A stretch of DNA of 64,000 nucleotides from contig JAMWET010000026.1 of NCBI GenBank assembly GCA_024036415.1, positions 180,001-244,000 of the forward strand, written 5' to 3'. Position 1 is the stretch's first letter, and each line of letters opens with the position of its first letter. The notes under the pieces are model-generated. The model ran no database searches, had not been told where the DNA came from, and worked only from the letters and a program-made list of their open reading frames with translations. A program made the position numbers and the translations under genes. Shown piece by piece: positions 10,781 through 19,889 of the stretch. The DNA is from Prochilodus magdalenae (Eukaryota > Chordata > Actinopteri > Characiformes > Prochilodontidae).

Positions 10781-11019
10781 GTGTCCTGTTTCATGGCGCT
10801 GGAAGGGCTGAATGCCTAGACAATGTTAAGTGCAGGCCCAGCTATAGTTACCATCAATTAAGCCTTACTTAGCAAAGCCTGCCATTGTCCTTTCATGGGT
10901 TAGCATTAGCGTTGTTCAACATCGCTTTAGCTTGTTGCAACACATGGTTTATGCTGGATTCTACACTATAGTAACCCCATATATTGGAATATTACTTCTG
11001 TCGTGTGTTAATATAGTCA

Positions 11020-11025
11020 ATTAAA
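11020..11025 (+). other. Poly(A) signal ATTAAA of gene 2
   Basis: ATTAAA about 240 nt after the stop, at the position equivalent to AATAAA in genes 1 and 3. Confidence 0.55.
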
Positions 11026-11924
11026 CGTCTTTATCAAACCGCATATGCTTAAAAATGCCTATTTCTTTTCATCTTCCACCTCTTCTGTGAAACCCATCCA
11101 TGCATTCTTTACCGCTAGCTTTCCTGAAGTCCAAAAACATTAATACACATTAATAAAACTGAGGTGATGCTAGTTTGCCTAACAGCCTAAATGCTAAAGA
11201 GCTAAAACCACGTTCAGAGTCCAACGTTAGCTTCTTACTTCTGCACCTCAGCTGTGATGCTAATGGGGCTAACGGGTAACAGAACCTGACAGCTTACATC
11301 GGATAGCATCCATGTCTAAATCACCACACCCTTGTCTCCAATCATGTTGAGGTGCTAAGCTAGTTCATATAAGTACAGCTGTGTCTGGTTTACTGTGGTG
11401 GCTTAGCCATGCATTTAGCTAGCCTGATGGGCTATAAGCATCTACTACTTAGCTATTAGCCTAGCTACAGCACCAAGCAAACTTGGACACCAAACGTTTG
11501 GGTTTTGAGTGATAGACCATTGGGGTCCAGGAGGAAAGTGTCTGAATCAGAGCTGTGTATTTCAAAGCTAACATTTTCACAGCTCTGAAAGGTCCTACAT
11601 GTTTACTCCAACGCATTCCCACTGTTTGTTTACGTTGCTAAGGAAATGCACACGAGTGCAAATTTCATGGTGGGGGAACCGGTCAGGGAGGCTAGGTATA
11701 GCCTACGTGTGGATAATGGTATTAAGTATGCCACTTCGTGTCATCATATTTCCCATAATTCAATAGTAAAACTAAACTTATAACAATATTAGCTTCACAA
11801 AAAGCTAGCAGAAGAGTGCAGCATGTTCTGTATGGACTCCACTGACCACCTCAAACACGCAATGGCTACCAAACACACAGAAGAACCCAACATAGCTGAT
11901 TTTGAGAACGCAAAACAGCAGATA

Positions 11925-12200
11925 CAGTGGTGTGCAAAAGTGTTTGCCCCCTTCATGATTTCTTATTTTTTTTGCATGTTTGTCTCTTAAATGTTTCAGA
12001 TTTTTTTTAAACTAAGGTTTTTTTTTATTAAGTGAGAAAATCCGAACCTACATGGCCCTGTGTGAAAAAGTGTTTGCCCCCTTATAACCCTTAACAGCAA
12101 CAACTGCAATCAAGCACTTACTTGCAATGACCCGTTCCCAGCGCTGTGGAGGAATTTTGGCCCACTCATCTTTGCAGTATTGTTGTAATTCAGCCACATT
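11925..12200 (-). mobile_element. Tc1-like transposon remnant (transposase C-terminus)
   Basis: On the minus strand a frame reads ELQQYCKDEWAKIPPQRWER, the standard C-terminal pattern of fish Tc1-like transposases. The + strand flank has CAGTGGTGTGCAAAAGTGTT followed by GCCCCC, repeated as AAAAAGTGTTTGCCCCC about 120 bp later, typical of such element ends. Only the last part of the transposase is present. It interrupts sequence homologous to the 3' flank of gene 1. Confidence 0.75.
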
Positions 12201-12264
12201 GGATGGTTTTCGAACATGTCCAGAACAACCATATTGCGTATAGATAGACATAAAAGGTGGATTT

Positions 12265-12370
12265 AAAGTGCTTCTCCAGCCAGAGCTTACCAGCTGCCAA
12301 TCAGTCCTGAAATTCCGGTTTCTCAGACTCATTCGTTCATTGAATAAAACTCAGTATTGAATTTCAGAAT
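12265..12370 (+). pseudogene. Relic promoter and exon 1, probably of pseudogene A
   Basis: Homologous to 6430-6533: AATTCCGGTTTCTC is an ISRE-like site with two mismatches, followed by a TATA-like TGAATAAAACTC. The donor of the other copy (AAAAG|GTAGGT) is not conserved here. The wrecked coding exon at 13,319 lies downstream at a family-like distance (about 0.95 kb). Confidence 0.4.
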
Positions 12371-12479
12371 GTTATTCTTTCTTCTTAACAATACCATTCC
12401 GTGTTAGCGTTATAGCATTATAGCTATGACGTATGGTCCAGTAACTACTTATTCAGTGACTGTTATGAATTATTCAGCA

Positions 12480-13080
12480 ATTACTGGGTAAAAAACAAAT
12501 GAGTTGTTCTTGAATTACTATGAAATGAAAATCTCAGTCCTGTAGTTCTTATATGTCAATGCCTGTATTTTCTAATGGGTCATAACTCATGTTCAGTAAT
12601 AGACAGCTGGTTATTGTTCTATAGGTACTTTCAATGAAAAGATTCCAAACCATATTCTACTATATATACTATATACACTATATATACATCAATGAGTTGC
12701 AGTGAATGGAATCAGGGGTGGTGTAAGTATAGCCATTTTTTCACCAACACTTTATTTCCTAAAGATAAAATAGAAGTAAAAATAGTTTCTTTGGGGATTA
12801 TTTGCCTTATCACGCCCTACACACACTTGAATTGAACTGAATTATTCATGAACTACTGTGAAACTAATACATCAGTCCTGTAGATAGTAAATGACAATGA
12901 CTGCTTATTCCCGAGACTAATGACTCATGTAATAGACAGCTGGGTCCATTTGTTACTGCAGGTATTTCCAATGGAAAAATTTCATAACACGTTTCTCTAT
13001 TCTCACGTATCTCCAGTGCAGTCTTTAGGGTGTGGAAATAGAAGTCCTGACTGCTTGGTCATTTCTTTCTTTCTTTTGTA
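12480..13080. other. Intron-like sequence of pseudogene A, internally duplicated
   Basis: Blocks such as ATTCATGAACTACTGTGAAA, GTCCTGTAG and AATAGACAGCTGG occur twice, at about 12,510-12,640 and 12,840-12,950. A diverged single copy precedes pseudogene B (about 16,840-16,990). This is non-coding and marks A and B as duplicates of one unit. Confidence 0.5.
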
Positions 13081-13318
13081 TAGATACATTTCTTAAGAAT
13101 GTACAATCTTCAATAAAGATTTACAGGTTCGCAAATATAACAACAGTACATTCCGTTATTCTGTTAAAGAAAACAAAAAAAAGAAAAGAAAGAAAGTAAG
13201 AAAGAAAGAGAAAAGCTACAAATACCCACCCACACCACCCCCTCTCTCTAAACACCAAATATAGAGTTAGTATAGAGGTAAATTAAGTTGTACTGGTCAT
13301 TTCTTTCTTTCCTAACAG

Positions 13319-13566
13319 CATTAAGCATGGTCCAAACCTGAACCTGAACCGCCGAGAAACTCATTTTGGCCATCCCCATCCGAGACATGGACACAACCTC
13401 CTGTATTCGACTGTGTTGGACTTGAGATTGGAGGGATGACCATACAGTGCAGGCATGAAGATGTAGACCTTTACGTTCATAGGTTCTACAACAGAATTGA
13501 GGATGCTCGTCGTGACCTGCCATACTACGAGGTGCGAAATCTAAGTGAAGGGGCAAACAAATTAGC
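13319..13566 (+). pseudogene. Pseudogene A of the PRHGL-YW family
   Basis: The acceptor is kept (TTTCCTAACAG at 13,318) and an ATG lies 9 nt further on, but codon 5 is a stop (ATGGTCCAAACCTGA). Later parts of the family protein are readable in pieces: HFGHPHPRHGHNLLY, then a short deletion removing W-F-A, then DLPYYEVRNLSEGANK in another frame. The copy ends abruptly in a GCTA/GATA microsatellite, so the C-terminal half is missing. The second piece resembles the LPYYEVGNL block of genes 1-3. This is a dead copy truncated by microsatellite growth or a break at it. Confidence 0.85.
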
Positions 13567-13622
13567 TAGCTAGCTAGATAGATAGCTAGCTAGCTAGCTA
13601 GCTAGATAGATAGATAGGTAGG

Positions 13623-13671
<49 letters not shown>

Positions 13672-13672
13672 C
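13561..13672. repeat. (GCTA)n/(GATA)n microsatellite
   Basis: Runs of GCTA and GATA (with TAGG variants) for about 110 bp, starting exactly where pseudogene A loses homology to the family. Confidence 0.95.
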
Positions 13673-14354
13673 TATTTGTTGGAATAAACAAGGTCAGTGT
13701 GGTCAGTGTTGATTTGACCATGTCAATTTTGTTGAAAAATCCAGATTTTTTTTAAACCTACAAAAACCTGTGCTAGTTATTTCCATATATGACCCACATC
13801 TACTTCAAAGTGCAGGAGATAATTACGATATCAGGGCTTTTAGGTTCAGAAATGGCCTACAGTTCTGCACACACCTCCCCGGTTTAGCTCTATAACCGGT
13901 GTGTGTTTTAGTGACCCGCCCCCAAAACCTAGTAACAGTAATTACAGTAATACGAACATAAGTAATATGTGTAAACTAACTGTATTTCTTTACTAAACTA
14001 AATAAGCAACTAATTCATTCAAAAAACAAAAAAATATATAAAAATATACAATAACATATATAATTAGCTTAGAGCTCAAACTTAACAGTGACACGACTGC
14101 TATTAACACTGTGTATCCAGGCTTCATTAATGTTTACCATATGCCTTAGGCTAACAGAGTTGTATTCCCAATCAAATCAAATAGTAGGATAATGAAAAAA
14201 GGTTGGGCTTCTACTTTCCAGAGTTTGTACACTTTACCTAGAACCCCACCACTACCATTGTGATTCCAGATCTCTTAACTAAGACCTCTTGTTTTTGAGA
14301 ATGTATGGAATCCATGGTATGATAAGTTTTGCGTCTCTCTATAGCAAAAGTTTT
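13673..14354. other. Upstream region of gene 3
   Basis: AT-rich, no coding signal. The last 70 bp (GTTTTTGAGAATGTATGGAA .. GGTATGATAAG .. AGCAAAAG) are conserved with the gene 1 proximal promoter. Confidence 0.5.
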
Positions 14355-14368
14355 AGTTTCTATTTCCC
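14355..14368 (-). promoter_or_regulatory. ISRE of gene 3
   Basis: AGTTTCTATTTCCC; the reverse complement GGGAAATAGAAACT matches RNGAAANNGAAACT at all fixed positions. It sits 131 bp before the exon-1 donor. Confidence 0.8.
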
Positions 14369-14499
14369 AGAGCTGGTATACTTTTCATAGAACCTCACCT
14401 CCCATCGCTGTGGACGCAAGCAAACAAGTGCAGTCTGTCTCGTTTAAAGAGCTACCTGAAGAGCGAGTCCTACTCATTTACAGACGAAAGAAGCTAAAG
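14369..14499 (+). other. Gene 3, exon 1, approximate start
   Basis: Homologous to exon 1 of genes 1 and 2. It ends GCTAAAG|GTAGGT (donor at 14,500). The acceptor is CTTCCCCAG at 15,189, giving an intron of about 0.69 kb. Exon 1 is open in the frame of the coding exon (..ERVLLIYRRKKLK then RTI-M) but shows no in-frame ATG, so I treat it as 5' UTR. Confidence 0.6.
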
Positions 14500-15198
14500 G
14501 TAGGTATATTTGTTTTACTTTATAAACTTGCTTTCTTAAGTTATTACAAGTTGGCCCAGATGGTCTATTGATGTTAGTGAGGCTGCAAATTCAGATGACT
14601 ATTAGGTATAACTGTATCGGTTAGGGTTTGGATTCATTTGACGTGTATTTGCTATTTTAACCAGGTTGGTGTTCAGCTTGTATTGTTCTGGCCTAGTAAA
14701 TCGCTTAATACTGGCCACCCATGTGGTGCACGTATCTGAGTTGTTAATAATTTGCTGCATTATCAGCAATTTTGTTTTTGCTGATCCCAATAAAATCTTG
14801 CTGATACTGGTGAATGTACAGGTTGTCTGTATAGTGTAGGTTAGCACAGTACTTGTAAGAATGCATTGGCTGCAATGAAACTTGAACAAAGTTGACTAAC
14901 ATACCAAAGGTCTGTTCTGCTTTGACATATTTGGACAACTTATCTAGCAATTAAATTTTTTAGTTTTTTTTTTAGTCAAACAGTAAAAAAATGGACTTAA
15001 GTGGACAACGGCACATTTACCTTTCGGTAGCATTTCAAGAATTCCAAAAATATCTCCAATATTTCACAGAATTAACAGTAGATAGATCAGCCTCTACTTC
15101 TTACTGTGCAAGAGAACAGCCAAGCACCTCTATCCACTGTTCTGGTTGTCCATCCTTTAATTCCAATTATCTGTATTTCTCTTCCCCAGAGGACAATC

Positions 15199-15759
15199 AT
15201 GGTGGCGATTGACACTCTAAAGGAGCTACCCCAGCTTAAGGACTCTGGGTTTGGTCGGCCAAGTCCTCGGCATGGACTCACCCTGTTGTACTGGTTTGTC
15301 AACGATTGTGTGCACTTCAATGCTAATGGCCTGATGGTCCTACAGGATCACCCTAGGTCTAAAAAGTTCGGGTTTCATAGATTCCGCAACATCCAAGTTA
15401 ATGGTGACTACCCCCTGCCCAATGAGAACTTTCCATACTATGAAGTGGGAAATCTAAACGCCCCAGGAGCAAATGCATTACCCACATACGTGAGGAAGAA
15501 CTTCACCCTCAATCAAGATGGCAACAACAAGGACCGGATCATAGTACAGATGAGAGGTGACTTTTTGGACAAGGTGTACATCACTGAACACATCAACAGG
15601 AGAGATTTTGGCCGAACCCATGAAATCAGCAAAGATCTGATCACAACCATCAAGAATATGACAATAGAAGACTTCCTCCTAGAGATGGGGACTTTTGAGC
15701 GCAACAACCACAGCCAAACTGTTCCGCCCAAAAGGAGCTCCTGTTGTACCATTCTTTAG
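15199..15759 (+). CDS. Gene 3: PRHGL-YW family protein, CTIL prenylation box (186 aa)
   Basis: I chose the ATG at 15,199, not an upstream one at 15,106, because it is 9 nt after the acceptor (15,188-15,189), as in its paralogs, and the upstream part is intron. Blocks: FGRPSPRHGLTLLYWFVNDC (18-37), FGFHRFRN (57-64), FPYYEVGNLNAPGAN (78-92), NKDRIIVQM (110-118), VYITEHI (126-132), FGRTHEIS (137-144) and EDFLLEM (157-163). The tail ends KRSSCCTIL, a CaaX box preceded by another Cys and basic residues, predicting geranylgeranylation. No transmembrane segment. Closest relative in the window is gene 2. Regulation: ISRE upstream. Function unknown; a membrane-tethered antiviral role is inference. Confidence 0.88.
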   Translation: MVAIDTLKELPQLKDSGFGRPSPRHGLTLLYWFVNDCVHFNANGLMVLQDHPRSKKFGFHRFRNIQVNGDYPLPNENFPYYEVGNLNAPGANALPTYVRKNFTLNQDGNNKDRIIVQMRGDFLDKVYITEHINRRDFGRTHEISKDLITTIKNMTIEDFLLEMGTFERNNHSQTVPPKRSSCCTIL

Positions 15760-15936
15760 GGCCGGAGGGGCTGAACGCCTAGACGATGTTAAGTGCCTTA
15801 CTAAGCCAAGCTTTGTCATTGCTCGTTCTTGGGCCAAGCGATTTGCTGTAATGGTTTAATTTGTGTACACATGGTTTATACTGGTTTCTGCTGTATAGTA
15901 AGCCCACTGTACACCAGCCATGTGTTAATATACTCA

Positions 15937-15942
15937 AATAAA
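15937..15942 (+). other. Poly(A) signal AATAAA of gene 3
   Basis: AATAAA in ACTCAAATAAAAG, about 180 nt after the stop, in the same context as gene 1. Confidence 0.7.
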
Positions 15943-16457
15943 AGTCTCTATTAAAACTCTCTTTCTTTAAAAGCGACTATTTTTTCATCGCCCTTTATTT
16001 ACTAGCCCTGGGAAACATGTAACATCACACACAGGAGCACTATGAGCTCTACGGACCATGATCACGTCTATGAAGGTTTCGGATAGAATGGAGAGGGCAC
16101 TGATGGAGGGATTCGAAGGGAGGGAGAACGGAAAATCAAACAACGTGTCGCTTCTCTTAGGGGAGTTTAGGGCAGAGAACCAAGTTCTCAAATCCAGTAT
16201 GTAGTGGGGTCTGAGCCCTACAGATTATAAGGAGCTTCAGCTGCAACTGTACACACTCTAATTGAACATTGACATGTCGAGTACCGATAAGCCTCACTGG
16301 CTGACTAACCAGGTTTCACATCAAGAACTTGTTGGCCCTGAAGTTGGCACTGGGGAACATGGGAACAGTGAATGGAACGCTACGTTAAAGCCGGTTCTAG
16401 TGCTCAGCTCTGGAAACATAGAGGCAATCTTTATTGGTAGCTTGAGAAACACGTACC

Positions 16458-16713
16458 ATATCGGCGCTGTCCAAAGAAAAACAGGTTTCTCCAAAATGGC
16501 AACTTTACAGGAGAGGCCAAAAACCTGGCTGAGTGTGAATGGAAGTCAATGGAACCAGACATCTTTCCAAGCATGTTTTGGATATTTCTGGTGATCCATT
16601 CATCATGAAACGTCCACCCAATGTAAACAGCAGGTCATGTGACCAAATGATGCCAAAAACTAAAAATTTAACCAAATTGGAGATACATGGTTTTCATTGC
16701 ACAGCCACGATAT
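16458..16713. mobile_element. MITE copy 1 (about 250 bp, TIR type CGCTGTCCAAAGAAAAACA)
   Basis: The left end ATATCGGCGCTGTCC and the right end CACGATAT are inverted. Internally CAGGTTTCTCCAAAATGG faces GGAGATACATGGTTTTCATT. It shares its whole length with copies at 22,010, 40,592 and 55,039, with conserved centres GTCAATGGAACCAGA and TGTAAACAGCAG. Non-coding: a non-autonomous DNA transposon. Confidence 0.8.
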
Positions 16714-17040
16714 TTAGGTCACATACATGAACAGCCTAAAATGTTGAAACCCAACATTTTTTATATATATATATAAAATGGTTATATGTATAAAACTACC
16801 TAAACTGTAGGCCTGTTGTTCACTTGCTATCCAGGATCTACTATGAATCATTCAGTAATTACTGTGAAACCAAAACCAAAACAACAATCACTGCATTTCC
16901 AGTGATGCCAGTGATTCATGACGCAGTAGTGTTCAGTAATACAAAGCTGGGTTAGTACTCAACTATTGAAAATATTCCCAAGCACATTCTTCCATTCTCA
17001 AGTATTTACCGCTGAAGCCCTCAGGGTGCAGAAAAGTCCT

Positions 17041-17300
17041 GACTGCTTGTTCATTTCTGATCCAAACTGGTCCAGCTGCAAGACTGGGTATGGCCGTCCC
17101 CACCTGAGACACGTGTGCAACCTCCTGTACTGGCTTGCATATGACTGTTGAAACCTGAGAATGGGGGAAGGACCATAGAGTGCTGGAGTGAGGATGGAGA
17201 CTTTGGGTTTCACAGGTACTACAACAGAATGATGAAGGCAGACTCCTGCCATACATTGAGGTGGGAGATCTGAATGAGGGGGTCAACAAGTCAATCCTTG
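17041..17300 (+). pseudogene. Pseudogene B of the PRHGL-YW family
   Basis: Family blocks remain recognisable: GYGRPHLRHVCNLLYWLAYD followed by C and a stop, then in other frames GDFGFHRYYN and a decayed Y-x-EVGDLN. The central PRHG has become LRHV. Its upstream 60 bp (CTCAAGTATTTACCGC .. GTCCTGACTGCTTG) match the intron of pseudogene A, so both come from one duplication. It breaks into a 69-bp tandem array at about 17,273, and the C-terminal half is absent. Confidence 0.8.
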
Positions 17301-17617
17301 CTAGTAGCTACTGTCCACACTTCTTTGCTTGCGGCATTACCAATGAGGGGGTCAACAAGTCAATCCTCGCTACTACCTACTGTCCACCCTTCTCTGCTTG
17401 CGGCATTACCAATGAGGGGGTCAACAAGTCAATCCTCGCTAGTACCTACTGTCCACCCTTCTCTGCTTGCGGCATTACCAATGGGGGGGTCAACAAGTCA
17501 ATCCTCGCTACTACCTACTGTCCACCCTTCTCTGCTTGCGGCATTACCAATGAGGGGGTCAACAAGTCAATCCTCGCTAGTAGCTACTGTCCACCCTTCT
17601 GTGCTTGCAGCATTACC
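17273..17617. repeat. 69-bp tandem array, 5 copies, seeded in pseudogene B
   Basis: Exact 69-bp spacing (starts at 17,273, 17,342, 17,411, 17,480 and 17,549). Each copy begins AATGAGGGGGTCAACAAGTC. Since 69 = 3 x 23, the array is open in more than one frame and gives a 127-residue ORF with a 23-residue repeat (EGVNKSILATTYCPPFSACG). The first unit starts in the family's NL-x-E-G-x-N-K segment, so the array was copied out of pseudogene sequence. I see no start or splice context that would make it a gene. Confidence 0.9.
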
Positions 17618-17709
17618 AGCAAACTGATTGGCTCTTGTCCTTGAGGCAGCTGAACCCACCCTTTGATGAGCTAATGCTAAAGCTAACATAGAAGTTAGAA
17701 GTAGGACGC

Positions 17710-17870
17710 TGTGTCGGATCCACTCACACCAGCACCATGTCAGTGTCGCTGCAGTGCCGAAAATGATCCACCACCCACATAGTACCTGCTCTGTGGGGGT
17801 CCCGGTGGGGTCCTGACCACTGACAAACAGGATAACTAGGTATGTAGAGAAACAGGAGGTTTGCTCTGAG
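17710..17870. mobile_element. Short interspersed repeat (MITE-like fragment)
   Basis: Contains ATGTCAGTGTCGCTGCAGTG .. AATGATCCACCACCCA .. TACCTGCTCTGTGGGGGTCC, a sequence type I know from many teleost genomes as a non-coding interspersed repeat. Class not settled here. Confidence 0.45.
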
Positions 17871-17959
17871 GAGCTGTGTCAGAGTTTCTGCTTCGCTTGA
17901 CAGAGATAGCAGTGATTAGACACAGTCATGAGGAAGGCGAGGTTGATCAAATGCTCAAC

Positions 17960-18245
17960 CCTGCTAGAATAACCAGCATAGACCAGCATGACTGGTCACC
18001 AGCACATCCGGGACCAAACCAGCTGAAACCAGAATCGAACATCGTCTCGGTATGGAGCTGTAGAGGTTCCTAATGGTGTCCTGTGATAATCCATCCCATG
18101 CAGCTTGAATATCCTCACAGAGGTTCCTGCAGATGGTGCTGTAGGGGTGGAGGTGGAGTGACACCAGGCCTTCTGGACGTATGATGCATGACACCAAACC
18201 GTTCGTCTTGGCGCTGACCACGGCATGGTAACCACTGTTAGTTGA
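17960..18245 (-). mobile_element. Tc1/mariner-type transposase remnant, internally deleted
   Basis: The minus strand reads RGQRQDERF, then after a deletion QAAWDGLSQDTIRNLYSSIP followed by RRC, the usual end of IS630/Tc1-type transposases. The same RGQRQDER segment occurs in the copy at 47.26-47.56 kb. No intact frame. Confidence 0.65.
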
Positions 18246-19356
18246 ACAATCCTGATAAGGCTGTACTGTGTAGAGGTATATCAGTAACCTCAGTAACCTC
18301 AGTAACAGTAACAACCCTTCACTGAACAGGGAATCTCTGACCGTCCCTTAGTGAACCTCAGGATAGCCACTCCTACCTCAGACTCAGGCTGGATCAGTTT
18401 CTGTTTCCTTGCTAGTGAGCTCTCTGGGGAAGTAGGCTGTGCCTGCTGCCTTCACACAGAGCTACTAAAACAACCACTGATTTGTAGAGCGTGTGGAACG
18501 GACCGCACACCCTCCAGTAGGTCTGAACTCTTCTCTCTTAACATAATTACATTAGACGCTAGATACGGTGGACTACATGTGTTGCACTTGAACTGGCTGG
18601 TGTTGCTTTGAGATTCCTGTTGCCACTTGCGTAACTCCTGGTGAGTTCATTTCCTGTTCAGTCGTGCCTATCTGGTGACAGAGTAATGGAAGTATGTCTT
18701 GGACATGTAGTTAAAGCTCGTCTACTCTGAGTGTAGAAGACCTCTAGTTCTTGTCCACTGTGCTTTACACTTCTGTCCATTACCCATGTTGGGCAATCCA
18801 ACCACAGACCTTCGTGTTGATGAGCCACAAGCCGACATCGCCAAACCACACGACCAGTCGTCATTATTATGATGTAAGAGAATCAAGAAGTCGAAAAGAA
18901 ATTTAAAAATGTAACCATAGAAACCGATTTCTAAGGCTTATACAAAGAGAAATCCCGCCATCTTTGACAGCAGAGGTTGGGATGGAACCCCCGACCTTCC
19001 TATCCGAAGGTGAGCGTGATAGTGGTGATAGTGGTCAACCAAAAATTGCTCCCTAGTGTTACTGGTTGAGGCCGCAGTGCATGATGGATGGTGGATGTAC
19101 ACCATCAAGATAGCTCCACCAGTGCACTGGAGTAGAGCACCATCTACACCGGGTATCTTCAGTGCACTACAGTCTTGATTCAGTATGCCAACACTACGCA
19201 GCATGCCATTTCGAATACGGCGCCACGCCTCGCTCTATAGCGCCACCATCAGGCCAAGCAGTGTTGTTTTTGCTGCATGGCGAGATCTTCGTACAAAATG
19301 AGTTATAGCCCCGTTTACCACATTTGCCGCTTGACGTGAAGGTTCTTGTGTCTTTA
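18246..19356. other. Intergenic, no gene seen
   Basis: No family coding block and no RNA gene. At about 18,960-19,000 GTTGGGATGGAACCCCCGAC looks like the reverse of a tRNA-type B box and could be a worn SINE head. Confidence 0.4.
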
Positions 19357-19370
19357 AGTTTCTGTTTCTC
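19357..19370 (-). promoter_or_regulatory. ISRE of gene 4
   Basis: AGTTTCTGTTTCTC; the reverse complement GAGAAACAGAAACT matches RNGAAANNGAAACT. It is followed by AGGCATTACCCCACCCCACC and exon 1. The equivalent promoter of gene 5 has the same surroundings but a decayed site. Confidence 0.8.
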
Positions 19371-19483
19371 AGGCATTACCCCACCCCACCTCACCCTTAC
19401 GTGTTTATTTCCTCAAAGCAGCAGACAGGAAATAATCGATCTCACCCAGCACGTCTAAAAATCTCTCATCTTTCTCTTACAAG
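19371..19483 (+). other. Gene 4, exon 1 (5' UTR), approximate start
   Basis: Homologous to gene 5 exon 1 (CCTCAAAGCAG.AGACAGG..; CCCAGCACGTC; CTCTTACAAG|GTACAGT). Donor at 19,484, acceptor TCCTACTTAG at 19,880, intron about 0.4 kb. An in-frame TAA lies just before the ATG, so this exon is untranslated. Confidence 0.65.
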
Positions 19484-19889
19484 GTACAGTATAGGTTACG
19501 GCTTTTCATAGCGCTTGCAAGTTGCTTTTATCTGCACATGTACGTGTTTGTCTTTGTTTTATGAGCTGCTGAACACAGTCGTATGGGTGTCTCCCTATTA
19601 GAACGTCCACATGAATTAGGCCATGCTTCCTATAAATGATATCTCAATGAGGTACTGGTATGCTTGTGCTTGAGTTGATACGCTGATGCTGAAACTGCCA
19701 TGATATGTTTATGCATTAAGCCAAAACTGCACCAAGTTTCAGCCAATGAAAAACATCATATGGTTTCACCAACTGTTATGAACGGGAGATGGAAGTTTGT
19801 GTATGAGACATTATGAATGCTGCTTCAGAGGTCACTGAGTAAAGCAAACGTCTGTATGCTATGTGTTCTCTCCTACTTAGGGATAAACC

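Noticed and set aside
13000..13020. Exon-like conserved block before pseudogenes A and B (CTCACGTATCTCC / CTCAAGTATTTACC).
   Set aside because: Shared only between the two pseudogenes as duplicated intron; not found before intact genes.
15106..15198. An upstream in-frame ATG for gene 3 giving a 217-residue protein.
   Set aside because: The extra 31 codons read through the polypyrimidine tract and acceptor at 15,189, which align with the splice acceptors of the paralogs.
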